Source of the DNA: Paramecium pentaurelia | Taxonomy: Eukaryota; Ciliophora; Oligohymenophorea; Peniculida; Parameciidae | Assembly: GCA_905183005.1 (NCBI GenBank) | Contig: CAJJDO010000082.1 | Span: 186,001-250,000 of the forward strand | Reading direction: 5' to 3' | Length of the DNA stretch: 64,000 nt | Shown here: positions 1-13,422 of the stretch, piece by piece | How positions within the stretch are numbered: the stretch's first letter is position 1 | Layout of the letters: each line of letters starts with the position of its first letter | Made by a program: the position numbers and the translations under genes | Notes under the pieces: model-generated | What the model saw: the letters and a program-made list of their open reading frames with translations, nothing else | Told to the model about the DNA's origin: nothing | Database searches by the model: none

Positions 1-3000
1 AATTTAAGTATATCTGAAGTTGTATTTACATCTAAATAATTTAGAAAAGTATATAAATTTTAATAAGTGATTTGATTTATTGAACCTAAACCATGTTATG
101 TATATATTTTGCTAAATTAATTAGGTTATCCTTTTAATTATTTAATAATGGCATGACAAAATTATAATAATTTTTCACTTGTTAATTATTCTTTTAAATT
201 AGATAAATTAGAATAATCTATTTATTTTTGTTCTAATTCTTTATTTGTAATAGTCTATTTTTCAAATGAATTTACTATAACACTGATATGTTAGGAAGGG
301 ATTTACTTTTTTGTTAAAAATTATTTCAATTAATCTAAAGTCATTGTATCTGGAAATTCTCTAGCTTTCACATTTACTAAACTACTAAAAGCTTAATGAA
401 TAATTTCAATTTATCTTTCTCCTTACATAGCTTAAGCAAATTCTTTATAAGTTAAAGTCTTATATTTTTATTTCAATTTACTATAATATAATTATAATTC
501 TTCTAATGAAATATCTAATTTATATTTTTAATGACAACGCTTTAAACTTTTATATGTAATTTGATCTCCATCAGCTAATTTAATAAAGGATTCATTTAAA
601 TTTCCTAATTTCTTAATGGCTAGAATAAATGCATCTTAATGTTCTTATTCTTACCATTAAATACATCCTGTTTATAAAAATGCTTTCAAGAAATTTTAAA
701 ATGGAACTCTCATATCTACTTTTTCAAAATCTAACCAAATATGATCCATTTTTTATAATTACAATTATATAAACCCATATTTAAATTCATCTTCAGTAAT
801 AGCATAATCTTGATGAGAATCACAAACTGCAAAAAATTCAAAAATTTATAAATGTGATTCTTAAAGTTTTTCATAAAATTATTTAACTTAAGATTTTGCT
901 ATTTTTTATTAAGATAAAAATTAAAGAAATTCTTTTATATTGTATTTGATCATTTTTTATTCAAACATTGGATGTTTTTTAGTCTTATCCATTAAATAAT
1001 TATTCAATAAACAAAAAAGACTTTACAAAGATATATGAATATTCATTCTATTGAATAATTATTGGATTTATTAAATTGTCAATTCTTAATTAGTTCCACT
1101 TTATTCTATCTCATACATAACATCAATAGTTGAATCATTTAAAACTTATAATCCTGATCTCAAAAGTAATTATAAATCATTAAATCCATATAGTCTAAAT
1201 GCTTCTAAAAATTATGAAATAGTTAATGTTTATGTTTCATTCTAAAATAATTATTTAAATAATGCTTTTGCTTCCCAACTAGACATGAATTATTATAATT
1301 AGTCTAATAATTCTGATTATTTCACTTCTACTCTTCCAATCTAAGTGAAAAAGTTATATAAAGTTAATTATTATCTATATAATCCCATAAACAATTTTTG
1401 AATGATGATATCAATATAAAATGATATATCATCATGATTATCAAATAAACCAATAAAATCCATTACATTTATTGGTTCTCTAAATTTTTAGTATAAATTA
1501 TGTTTCTCTTTCATTGTCCATACATAAGGTAAGGAATCTAATAATTTTTTAAATTCACATCTACTTAATTAACCATTTGCATTTACTATAATATTTTAAT
1601 TTAATAATATTTTAAGAACAGTACTATTCAAATTTTTCAATGCTTATTAAATCTTCTTTGATAATACTGAAATTTAATCATCTAATGGTTCTTATGGTAC
1701 TTTTTCTGTTCCATTAAATCTATTTTTACTTACTTGTTCTTTAACTTTAGATTTAACTATTTATGGCAAAGATTCAGTAAATAATATAGGATTAACAAAA
1801 TATTAAGATAACTCTGCTTAATTCAATCTTATCTCTTTTGTCAATTATTATGCTTCTTCTAAGGTAGTTCTACATCCAACACAAGCAAATCTGATTATTT
1901 ATTATTATTCAGATGGTTCATATTAATTAAATAATCTTTTAAAATCAATAGATTTCATTAAATCTTTAGATTATTACCATTTTCCTAATTTGTTTATTGT
2001 TGAAATACTAATTTAAGATCCAGCAATTTCCCAAATTACAGGATCATATACAATAGCTGTATTTTTACTTGCAATTGTATAATATTTGAGTAGATTAGCA
2101 TGTGTAATATCTTCACCCAAAAATTATGTTAAATCATTAATTTCAGTTTAAGTAAGTTATAATTAAATTTATTCTAATAATTAAAGAAATTATGGTTAAG
2201 TTAAAAAGTCTTAATTATCATAATTATAGAATCTTTTTAATACAAATCCAAGATTAATTCCACTTTTATTTACTGCATAAGCAAATCGTATAAATAATTG
2301 ATTTAAATTATTTTATTTATCTTAATTACTTGCAATTTATTCAAATTCTACATATTCTTTAAAGAATCTATTATAATTAAGATTATCTTCTTAAGTTAAT
2401 GCTTTCCATTCTAATTAAAAATTGATTAATAAACTTTACTCAACTTGTATATTATAAGCTATAACATTACAAAATATAGGCAATTCTATAAATCCATTTT
2501 TATCATTATCTAATTAAATACATTATTAAAATATTTTTTATATTTAAACATAAGACTAAGATTTTATAAATTAACCTAATTTAATTACAGATATATATTT
2601 ATTTTTTGAATCTTCAGTTACTAATTGTAATAATCCTTATTAATGAGATTTACCATCTTTTTTTTACAAATTTATTTTATTAACAAAATTAACACATTTA
2701 TCAATTAATTAATCATATGTGAATTCATTCATTTCTAATACTTTAATTAAAAATCTATCAACACTATCAAAATTTAAAAAAGTTAATAAACCTCTTAAAT
2801 CCCATGGTTAACATAGTTATTAATTTGGTATTTTTAATCTTAAAACTTCTTTATTTTATAAGATTTCTTCTGCTGTATGTAATAAATCTTCATAATCTGC
2901 AACTAATAAGAATTAATCACTAGCACTTAATTTATGTAAATAATGTTAGAAAGATTAAAATGGTATAATTTTATTTGATTCAACAGCTAAACAATCTGCT

Positions 3001-6000
3001 AAGAATTTTACATCTTTTTCTGTAACATCTGGTATTTTAAGATCCATTACACAATCACAAAAATCATGATATGGCATTTCATTAACTCTAAAAAGATGAG
3101 TCAAACCTAATTATCTATAAATTAATGTATTTTTAACTTTTGCTAAAGTATTAAGCATTTTTTTTATTTATAATCCTTCAGAAATTGATAATAATTTGCT
3201 TGTAATTTATTTAATTCTTATTATAGGTTCATCATTAAGATTTTCAGAATAGAGATCAAAAAATTCAGAAAATAATGCTTAATTTTCAGAAACAGCACTC
3301 ATAAATTATTTTTTAGTTAATATACCATCACCATTTTCATCAGCCATTGCTAATCTAGCTAAAAATTATCTAGGTATTCCTAATTTTTAAATTTCTTTTA
3401 TAATTTAATCAGGACGTGATATCATTCTTAATTTATAAATTAATTTATCATTTTCAAATTTTTCCATTAATGATTTTAAACTTACAAAATCATTTTAAAC
3501 AAAATCATTTAAATCTTTTTCATTTGAATATGCTTTAAATTTCATAAGTAATTTCTTAAATTAATGTTTCATTAAAATTTTATCATTACTTAATCTCATT
3601 GCTTTTTATAATTCAAATTCAAGTGGTAAATCAATTTTTCCTTCTCTTACTAAACTTTATAATTTAGATTCAATTTAATTTTATATCTTAATTACAGGTT
3701 TGTATTCTTCTGAATATTATACAATATATTTGAATTCCTCAAATGATATATTATGTGGATTTAAACATTAACAAGATCTTAATAAATTATATACATATGA
3801 ATAACTTAATATTCCACCACAAGAATGAGAAATCTCATTCAAAATATCTTATTAACATGGTTATTTATTTAATGTTAATTATTTACTAAGTTTTATTAAT
3901 TATCTTTTTGTATGAATTTTTAATTATTCTTTATTTAATTCTTTCTCTATACCAATAACTCCTCTTGCTCTCTTTCCCATTAATGCTTATTATAAAATTC
4001 TTTCTAAATCACTTTAAATTTAATTAAGAATATTTTAAGGAACACTTACATCTAATTGTGTTGATGGTATTTCTAATGATTATCTATGAACTAGAACTAT
4101 TTTAACAGGATTAAGTAAATTCTTTGAATTTTAACCCATAGGTATTTCTGTCATTATTATCATAAATTCTAAACTTAATAAAGTACTACCAAGTGTAGCA
4201 TCTTCACTTTCAAAAGGAGTTTAAAGTAATCCTGTATTAAGTGAAACTATTTTTTGTAATTCTAATTAATTTACAAGAGGAACTTATTAATTTGAAGTAA
4301 ATTCTTCTAATTCCTTATAATATCCAGGTTTAACACGTACTTATACTTTAGATGATTATTATTAATAACTAACTGGATCATAAAAATTAATTCCTTCAGT
4401 AGTAGCAACCATTATTAATTAATTAAATGGTAAATATCCAATTTAAGATATTTATGCATTTAATTTTATATTGATTTATGGTTTAATTGTCCAAGGAGGA
4501 TTTACATCATATTTAAGTGTTAAATCTCTATAAATAGTCCAAATACATAATTCTAAACCTTCAGCACTTAAAAGACATCCAGATTCATTTACATAATATA
4601 ACATAGGTGCTTCTTTATGATATTCTAATAAAGCTAAAATATTTTTATCATTTAAACAAAAGATAGTTCCTCTTTTTGGATAATAAACTGATACAATAAC
4701 AACATTAAGATCATTTATAAATTAAACTTATTTAACTCTCTATTTCATAGCTTATGGTTTTTCACGATATTTAATTCTACCACTTTCTGAATCATAAACT
4801 TATTATGATGACAATTAATCAATTTCTGTATCTAATAAACCAAAAGGTAATGATGATAATACAAAATAGAAATCATTTCTATCTAACAACCCTACATTAT
4901 ATACATCACATTATTAAAATAATTTAACTAAATCAATACGATTAGATTCACATCTATATAATAATTCATCATATGTAATAGGACTTTCAATTAATTTACT
5001 AAATTCTTGAAATGAAATACCATTAGGAAAAGCACATACAAAATTATGTCTTACTTATGGTTTCATATTGAATGATTCTAACATCTCAAATAATTATTTT
5101 TAAGTAACAATATTCTTTCCATCATCATAAGTACTAAATAATTATCTTAAATTAACTTTAGATATTTTTATTATATTTAATGCATCATATATATTATATT
5201 TATTTTTTTATTTATCTTTTAATATTTCTTCATATTATTATTAACTTATATAACCTTCTTCATCACAAATTTAATCAAAATATTATTTAACAATTTCTTT
5301 ATCTGAACTTTAATTATTAGTAAAGAAATGTAATAATTTACCTTTTTATACTCTTGAATCTTTAAATTATACCATAAAATTAAGAGATTCTCTTCTTTTT
5401 TATTCTTATTATTCCATTTCTGTCAAAGTCATTTCTAATTTAATAGGAAATTTATTATTAGTTTCTTAAATTAATTTTGTAGCTACCTTATTCATAATTT
5501 CATTCATATATTTAAAATGAAAATCCAATATACAAACAAAATTAACAATTTTTATTATATGTAATGATATAGAAGATATAATATGAATATGAGTTCTTAG
5601 ACTTGAAATTACTAATAATAAATCTTCACATTGACATAAATGTTATGCATTTTATTAAGCATTTGGAGCACCCTCTCTTAAATCAATTGCTAATTCATGT
5701 CTATCACTTTTTTATGACATACTCCACATTTATAATTACCAATTAGACTTTAAAATAAACATCTTTTAATTAAAAATTAGACAATCTACAATAAAAGATT
5801 TATTAAATGGAAGTTTAGTTCCAATATTAATATTTTATAACATTCTATTACCACAAATATCTTATGTATAAAGTATACTCTATTTATCAGGCATATATAA
5901 TCTTTGAGTTAAATAATCATAAGATAATGTTCCTAAGAGATTTGGTAATTCAAAAGATTAAAAAGGATGAAAAATAAATAAATCTTTTATTGTAGGTCTC

Positions 6001-8790
6001 TTTTAAAATGTTTATTATTTTTATTAAGTAAATATTTATGTTTCTGCAAAATATACAGCACCTTCAACACATTCAAGTATTATTGTTTTAGCATATGAAT
6101 ATAAGTCACCACTCTTTATTTTAGTGTATTCATTTTATTTTTATACTGCAGGTAATGTTTCACTCATTTTTTCTTTAAGTGATCTTTTAGTACCTAAAGG
6201 TTTAGGTTATCTCTTATTCTATTTCTTATTGAATTTACCAGATGCTTTCTTTAGAAAATAAGATTATTTCATTCTTCTCCATAATTTTAAGATTACCATA
6301 CCAAATTTCTTAAGAACTAATTATTCTCCCAAATAAACATCAGGAAACATTAATGAAAGTAATCTTCCATAATCAACTGTATACATTCTATCTTTAAGAC
6401 TAATAATTGATGAATCAGCTAATTTTTAGATTTCAAACATTTCTAATTTTAAACCAAATTAATTTAAAATAGATAAAGTTTATTTTAATGTAACTGTTTT
6501 CATATCTATACTAATAGTGGCAATCTTTTAAAATTCTTCTAATAATTTAGGTTTTAATTTAGCAACATATGAACCATAATTGAATTTCATTCTTAATTAA
6601 ATTGGACTTATTTGTTATCCAATCATAATTAATTCTTCAAATTTAGCTAAACTAACACGTGCTGTATATTAATTACTTATGATTCTAAATAATGCATTTG
6701 AAAGAGAGACATCCATAACTTAATTGAATAGAACATTAAGCATTAATAAGAATTCTTTAGGTTCAATGAATTTTTCAGGAAATTTTTAAGTAAATTAACT
6801 AAAGAATTATTTCACTGTTAATCCTGATTATTATAATTTCAAGAGAACTTTATTTGAAATTTATTAGATGAGTATTTCTAATTTTAATAGAGAATTCTTA
6901 TATATATTTGCTCTTGTTTCTATATCAGCCATACTAAAACTAACTCTTTTTCCTGCATTACCTTATTGTGTATTTGTTTTCAATAAATCTAATAATTGAT
7001 TATCTCTTTCTTATATAAATCCTTACATATCTTCAGCTTAAATATAATGATATAAGAATTTAGCATTATCAATTTCAGATTACATATTTTATATTGCTCT
7101 TTATTCTTATTATTTATTTTCTTTCTTCTCTTCTCTAACTTCATGAAGTGATTGACGAGTAAATATTTATGAAAAATCTTCAATTGTTAAATAATTCTTA
7201 TTATTATGATCCAAATAATGAAACATATTATCAAGTTATATTTTTGAAAAACGTAAAGTATAAGTCATTACAAAATCTAAAAATTCAATTTTTTTAATTT
7301 TTAATCTATCTGATGCTTAAAGTGAATTTATCATTTCTTATAAATCTTTAAATTCTCTTCTCATTACTTATCTTAATTATTCAACAGTTTATTCTACTTT
7401 AAATTAAACACTTAATAAAGAATCATTAGATACAGTTCTAACTTAAATTTTACTTAAGAATTCCATATATTAGATTGAATTATTATTATTTATATCGAAA
7501 TATTTAAATACAGTTTATAAAACTTCTTCTGCAATAGGGATATTAGAATCTCTGAATGCTTAAATAAATTCATTAAATTCAATATGTCCATCCTTATTAT
7601 AATCAAATATTTCAAAGACTTCTTTAAGTGATTTATCTGAATTACTAATTTTATCTTTAATAATAATAAACAATTCTTCAGCATTAAGACTTGACATAAT
7701 TCGTATTTACTTTTGTACTTCAGTCATATGATTTTTATATCTACGAAATGCAAGTTATATTAAATTAGCTGCATTCTCTTCATTAAATTTTTGATGTGTA
7801 TAAATACTCTAAAATTATCTCATTTCAATCAAAATAGGTAATTTAATATAAGTATTGCGAATAATTTATAGATAATTTATTAATTATACTTTTGGTCTAA
7901 TAACACCCATAACATTTAAAAAGTCTACAAATTCCCTCGTCTCTATATGTTTAAAATTAATCTTCATGAAATCTTCTATTAAACAATACCCTTTATAACA
8001 TTATTATAATAATCCTTCTCTTTTTGGTCTTTCTGGTTCCAATGCTTTATTTTTCAATATCAATTTAACTAAATTTATTACAATTATTTACTCTTTCTAC
8101 TATAGTCATTCTCATTACAATGTTTATAAAATGCTAGTCTATTCAATCTTATATATCTTCTCCAACTAGTGAATAATCCTTCTTACACTATTTTTATTGT
8201 TGGTGCATGTAAGATATCTCTAATTTCATAATCTAATAATCATTTTGATTGAATACCTATGAAATCCTCTTATTTAGGAAATGGTAGTTTATCTCTTTGA
8301 CTGAATTGAACTAACTAATCATATTGGAAGTCTGCATCTTCCTTATAGAGATCATTGTCTAAATCAGTTGTCATTAATATTAATATTTATTATTTATTAA
8401 TAAAATCAATTTTCTCACATTTACTAATCAGCAGTTATCCAACATTAATTCTTGCATTCATAAAATCTATAAATTAAATACTACCTTTTGTTATAATCTT
8501 AAATTTCTTATTCTCTTCATTATATATATTAATTTATATCTTAATCAATTTAATAATTAAAACAATCTCTTATAAAAATAAGAATAAAATAAAGAATTTC
8601 ACTTTAAACTTAGACTTTAAATCAGATACTTCTACTACTATTATTGTTTAGTATATATCATATCCTATTAATTGGTTACTCTTATTTAAATCTAATTATT
8701 ATCACTTAAAACTAATTATTCTAAATAATCATATATGTATTCTAAATATTCTACATTATAAATGTATGATACTTTTAGGAAACACTTCAT
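1..8790 (-). CDS. giant EF-hand / IQ / beta-propeller-like protein, C-terminus beyond the left edge
   Basis: One ciliate-code frame is open from about 8,790 to base 1, so the 3' end lies outside the window; about 2,900 residues are visible. Three introns are placed near the 5' end (8569-8602, 8233-8256, 8069-8091). Next come an IQ-like motif (AANLIQLAFRRYK, about 7,760) and an EF-hand pair at 7,470-7,620 (DYNKDGHIEFNE, DINNNNSIQYME). Further EF-like loops lie downstream, for example ADENGDGILTKK near 3,335 and DNDKNGFIEL near 2,500. Between about 4,380 and 5,950 the sequence looks like beta-propeller blades (LCIWTIYRD, LQMWSMS). This suggests a large Ca2+-binding scaffold, perhaps ciliary or cortical; that role is inference. 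The start at 8790 depends on a 34-nt intron; an in-frame ATG at 8374 is the alternative. Confidence 0.75.
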
Positions 8791-8854
8791 TTTAGTAATT
8801 TAAACTATTATAACTCATAATTGAATTTAATATTAATTTATTAATATTTAAATA

Positions 8855-9224
8855 ATGAGTGCCTGCATATATACTTGTCTTCTTTAATTAATAGCAGGTA
8901 TCATCTATCCACTCAGACAGACTTACTAAGCTTATAAATTACAAGAGAAATTATAAATTTGGATTGTCTATTGGATTTTGATGAGTTCAATATATTTATT
9001 AGAGGAAATATCATTCGGAGTATTGTTCATGTATTTATTAAATATAAATTAATAGGATTCCAGGATATTCAATACTTAAGACTTTCTATGCAGTCTGGTT
9101 ATATCATGAAAAAACTCAAGGAGCATTACTTATTGGCACATTGCTTAAACCTGTATTTAACAAAATTAAAGTAATTATGGCTCCAATTTAAGAGAAATTA
9201 GATATTCTTGAAAAAGTTAAATGA
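8855..9224 (+). CDS. REEP/Yop1/HVA22 (TB2/DP1) family ER membrane-shaping protein
   Basis: Two exons (8855-9030, 9056-9224) joined over a 25-nt GTA..TAG intron give 114 residues. Family features are clear: GIIYPLRQTYQAY near the N-terminus, the hydrophobic hairpin WIVYWILMSSIYLLEE, the PGYSILKTFYAVWL segment exactly after the splice, and KTQGALLIGTLLKPVFN. Proteins of this family insert paired hairpins into tubular ER and stabilise curvature. The length is slightly short but contains the whole domain. The gene is divergent from the giant EF-hand gene with only 64 bp between start codons, so the two probably share a compact promoter. Confidence 0.9.
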
Positions 9225-9635
9225 ATTATATATATAAATTTTCAAAGAACTATAAAAAATATAAATATATATATAAATAATTACAAAATGTTGTCAAAAT
9301 TAAAATGTTTGTGTTGGATTATTATGAAATTGTAAATAATCTATTTATTTTTAGTAAAATGATCTTAATATAGTGTTCTGAATTTAACTAAATATCAAAT
9401 TATAATTTATGGTTAAAAACAGAATAGAAACACCTTTAACTAATAGATTCTATTCCATAGATTATTTTATTATTGATTAATGTTATATTATTACAATTAG
9501 TAAATTAAAATTAAATTAAAAAGCAATGCATACTTAAAGTGACTTATAGAAAATAAGTTTTAGATATATTTTATAGTCAAATAAAAATGTAATCATCTTT
9601 GTAATAGTAGTAACAATATGAAGAATATTATTTAT
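9225..9635. other. AT-rich intergenic region, tail-to-tail
   Basis: This region separates the convergent ends of the REEP-like gene and the small secreted-protein gene. I see no codon structure, intron borders or GC-richer block in it. It presumably holds the two 3' untranslated regions. Confidence 0.6.
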
Positions 9636-9887
9636 TCAGACTTATATAGTTAATAATTTATAGAATAATGTAATCAATTCTTGATTTCCAGGTGATTTAG
9701 AATTAACTCTCTAATAATTTCTTGTATCAACTTCTTTATTTACATTTGTATAATGGGTATATTTGAAATTAAATGCAATATTTTCAACTCTAAAATATTT
9801 ATATTGATTAAATGACTATTCTTGAAATATTGTTTATGCTTTAGCTATAACAGTGATCAATAAAATAGATATAAATATGGACTTCAT
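9636..9887 (-). CDS. small secreted protein of unknown function
   Basis: A single-exon frame of 83 residues ends at the TGA at 9636-9638. The N-terminus is a short signal-peptide-like stretch (MKSIFISILLITVIAKA) followed by a polar mature part rich in Asn, Gln and Tyr. It has no cysteines or recognisable domain. It lies tail-to-tail with the REEP-like gene and about 185 bp from the coiled-coil gene on the same strand. Function unknown. The gene call rests on the signal peptide and on an open frame that stays less AT-rich than its flanks. Confidence 0.55.
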
Positions 9888-10072
9888 TTTAAATAATAAT
9901 ATTATTAAGTAATATCTTAAATTTAAATCCATAAAAATAATTAAGTATATCCCCCTTCAATCTGTAATATATGATATTATTTATTAGTTTTATTAATAAT
10001 TATGATACATTGAGATTATGATTTAATTAATAATTTATGGTTTGTAGTTAAATGAAATAAAAATATATACAA

Positions 10073-11718
10073 TCATTACCATAATTTATTCATAGAAGTA
10101 TTATTGAAGCTTTTTGATGCCCAATCCATAGTAAACATCTATAAAATAATTAAATAATATAGATACAGTTTTTTATTTTAGATTTGGTTAAAAAGTAGGT
10201 AAATATTTATTCTCTAATTTATGTAGATTTTCTTATTTTTTTTATTGATACTCAAGTAATCTATCTTCTACTTTGATAGAATTATAATTTTCTATATTTC
10301 TTTTTTAGATTTATGGTCTAAATGTTAATGAAGATTGCATATCCTTATCCTTTTTCATTTATTCAGTTAAAATGTGTTCATTTCTTTTTTCTAACCAATG
10401 AATTTAAGAATTAGCAAATTCTTCAACATTAATTTCCTATTACATAGATTTATTGTGATCCTTCTTTTTAGACCACTTCTATTTCTCCTTTTCCCATTAT
10501 TCTTATTCTATTCTAATGGATTCCTCTTCCTGTTATTTTTTTAATTCATTCTAAGATTTCACCCAATCTTCTTTTTTTTTAATGACGTTTTATTAACGAA
10601 TATGTAATGGTACATAATATTAACATTCAGTTTTAACTCTTTGTCCTTAAGTTTCCATAAAATCCAAACGTTTTTGTCTTTAATTTTATACTTTTTTATT
10701 AGGAGTATCCTGAGTTATAAATTATGTTGTTTATTATTATTATTATTATTGTTATTATTATTATTGTTATTTTTTAATAGTATCACCAATTTTAAATTTA
10801 ATTTCATTAGTTTGTACAATTGCATGACATTAACCTTATTGATATTAAACATCCTCTGCAGGATCTACTGGTTCCATAATATTCTCTTCTTTAATGATTT
10901 GTATTTCCTATTCAATATTTTATGTCTTCTTAGCACTATTAATAAATATTTGATTATACTTAATAGATAAATAATCTTTAAGTTTTGGTAAATTAGGTAA
11001 TAAATCAACTTATACATCTACATCTTTAAACTAATATATCATTTTATAATCTTCTTCTTCATTTACAAGTTATTTTAGTTTTCTTTCTAATAATTTACAA
11101 CTTTTTTCATTTATCATAGGTCTTGCACTCATAATTAATTTATCTTTATTTTTCTCTTCTTCAACCATTTTATTCAATTATTTTAATCTTTATTTTTCAT
11201 AATTATATAATCTGTTTACTGTTTCTTAAAATACTAAAAATTATAAGTGTTATAATTACCTTCATTAAGATCCTCTTATGAATGTTCAATTTTACTCTAT
11301 TTCATTTTTTCTTCTTTTTGTTTTTCTTCTTCTCTCTTTTTTTTAACTTCTTCTGCTTTTATTTAAACATTTTTAATATTTTAATGTACTTTATCCATTT
11401 CTAAAAATAATAATTATAAATACATTTAGGTTATTTTTACTTAATTGTAATTTCATATTTAGGAGCTTCAACAATTGGTTTTTATGATTTCTTATGCAAT
11501 TCAGTCTTTTTTTTATTGAGTGCATCTTTGAATACATTTGATTAGTTGCTATATTTTCCATTCTATAATTTTAATATAGATGCTCCAACTTGAGGATTCC
11601 TTGATGTTTATACCAATCTCTAAGGTGAGAGAGAATTACCTACAGATTCTGCTTGTAGATATCTCTCCATTGATTATGATTAAACACTTTCTTTTGAGTC
11701 ATCTAATTGTTAATTCAT
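10073..11718 (-). CDS. coiled-coil protein with TFRP/TFQP motifs and polyglutamine tract
   Basis: Four exons with introns at 11401-11423 (23 nt), 11234-11259 (26 nt) and 10139-10166 (28 nt) give 522 residues, and the exon sum is divisible by three. The N-terminal third is polar. A Lys/Glu-rich coiled coil follows (KKKREEEKQKEEKMK). A glutamine run is coded by TAA/CAA at 10730-10770. Towards the C-terminus come LTFRPQI and YLPTFQPNL, relatives of the TFKP motif repeated in the gene at 13423-14928. The protein ends in a short conserved-looking tail (MDWASKSFNN). No known family recognised; a cytoskeletal or ciliary role is inference. Confidence 0.78.
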
Positions 11719-11920
11719 TTGCAAATAAATTTTAATAATATATGTTAATAAAATTACTTATCATTTATTATCATTAAAAGTAATATACAAAACTAATTAA
11801 ATTTACAATAATATATAAAATATTTTTAGAATTATGGATATATTAAAATATATCCAAAGATATATATCATATTTTGTTGAATAATTATAGTATATGATAA
11901 ATATAAATATAAAATAAATT

Positions 11921-13403
11921 ATGAAACCTATATTAAATTTAGATTTTAGTGAAGTCAAATTTGATAATGAATAGATACCTAATTACACAAAAGAATTTAT
12001 GGATTAAATGAGAGATCATATGTATCATGTTAGAAAGTTTGAAGAGATGTAAAAAAATCAAATTCCAAAATTCCTTCCATAAAGACCAATGAGTGCTTAA
12101 ACTAAGAAAGTTAAGACAATTCCCCAAAAAAAACATAAATACTTAAAATAAAAACAATAAGTTATATCAAATTAATAAGCACCACCACAAAATACTTCAA
12201 ATATGATTAAGATTGCATAAACCTATATATCTGAAACTATTCCTGTAATTCATTCTAATTAATTGATTCCTGGTTCAGATGTATAACTCACTAAATAACC
12301 TAATAGTTCTAAAGTATGTAAAACATAAGCACCAAAATAACAACAACAATAATAACAACAGAATAATAATAAACCCTAACAACAAGATTAACCTGTAAAA
12401 AAAGAAATTTATAGTCTTTTTGAATGGGAAGAAGATATTGATGGGTAATTTTATATTAAAGAAGCTGTCTAGTTATAGGAAAAAAATAAAAGACTCTCAA
12501 CAGTTGAAAAATCTAATAGAGAATAGTTTCTATAAAAAGTTAAAGTTTAGAATACAACATCATCTAAAGAAGATTTGTTAAAAAAATAATAGTTTGAAAT
12601 TCAATAAAAATAAAATAAATTAGAATAGTTAAGATTAAATAATAATGTTTATTAAGAAATAGTAAATAATAAAAAAGATTAAGAAGATGATTATGATAAT
12701 GATTTTGAAGATGAGGATTAAATCATAAAATAACCTATTCAATAAGAAGATGATGATTATGGTAAAGATGGATTTGAAGTATATGATGAAGATAAAGTTG
12801 TAGGAATTATTGAAGAAGATAAAAATTAATAAAAATAAATTGATATTTTAATCAAAAGATAATAAAATAAAGCTAATACAGATTCCAAAAGTACTTTAAC
12901 TTAAAATTCTAAAAATAAAAAGAAATTTATGTATAGACCAAAAAATGCTAAAGAAAGAAAATAAGAATTAGAAGGTATGAGAGAAGAACTTGAAAAAAAT
13001 TTAATTTAAAATGATAGTGAATCTGCCAATCTATTTAAATTATTGTAAGATTCAAAAGAAAAAGAAAAAGTTATGATTGAAGTTAATACAAAAAGAAAAG
13101 AAGACTTAGCTTTAGCTCGTTTAACTTAACAACAATTATAAGAATAAATTGATTAATAATTACACATCATTGATGTAATAGGAATTTTAATATCATTAGG
13201 ATTTAGATAAAAAAGAACATTATGCTTAATAAATTATTGAAAAACTCAAAGATAATAGAAAAAAGTAATAATAATAATATGATTATGAAATTGAAAAATT
13301 CTTAGCTTGTAAAGTGATTGCAAGATTACTTAAAGGCAAAAAAGATAGAAGATTATTTTTAGAGTTAAGACGTTAAATGTTTATGAATATGCTCAAATAA
13401 TGA
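11921..13403 (+). CDS. unknown coiled-coil, acidic and glutamine-rich protein
   Basis: Two exons, with a 25-nt intron at 13175-13199 that restores the frame (..IID|DLDKKEHYAQQ..), give 485 residues. The N-terminal part (MKPILNLDFSEVKFD) is followed by a low-complexity Gln/Asn stretch near 12,340, a highly acidic Asp/Glu segment near 12,700 (EDDYDNDFEDEDQ), and a C-terminal helical region with coiled-coil character. No enzyme motif is visible. The intergenic gap to the following same-strand gene is only 19 bp. Function unknown. Confidence 0.78.
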
Positions 13404-13422
13404 TTATAATAATTTTAATTAA

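Noticed and set aside
10641..10970. A 109-aa standard-code ORF on the plus strand
   Set aside because: It is the antisense of the coiled-coil gene and its Leu run is the complement of the TAA/CAA glutamine tract.
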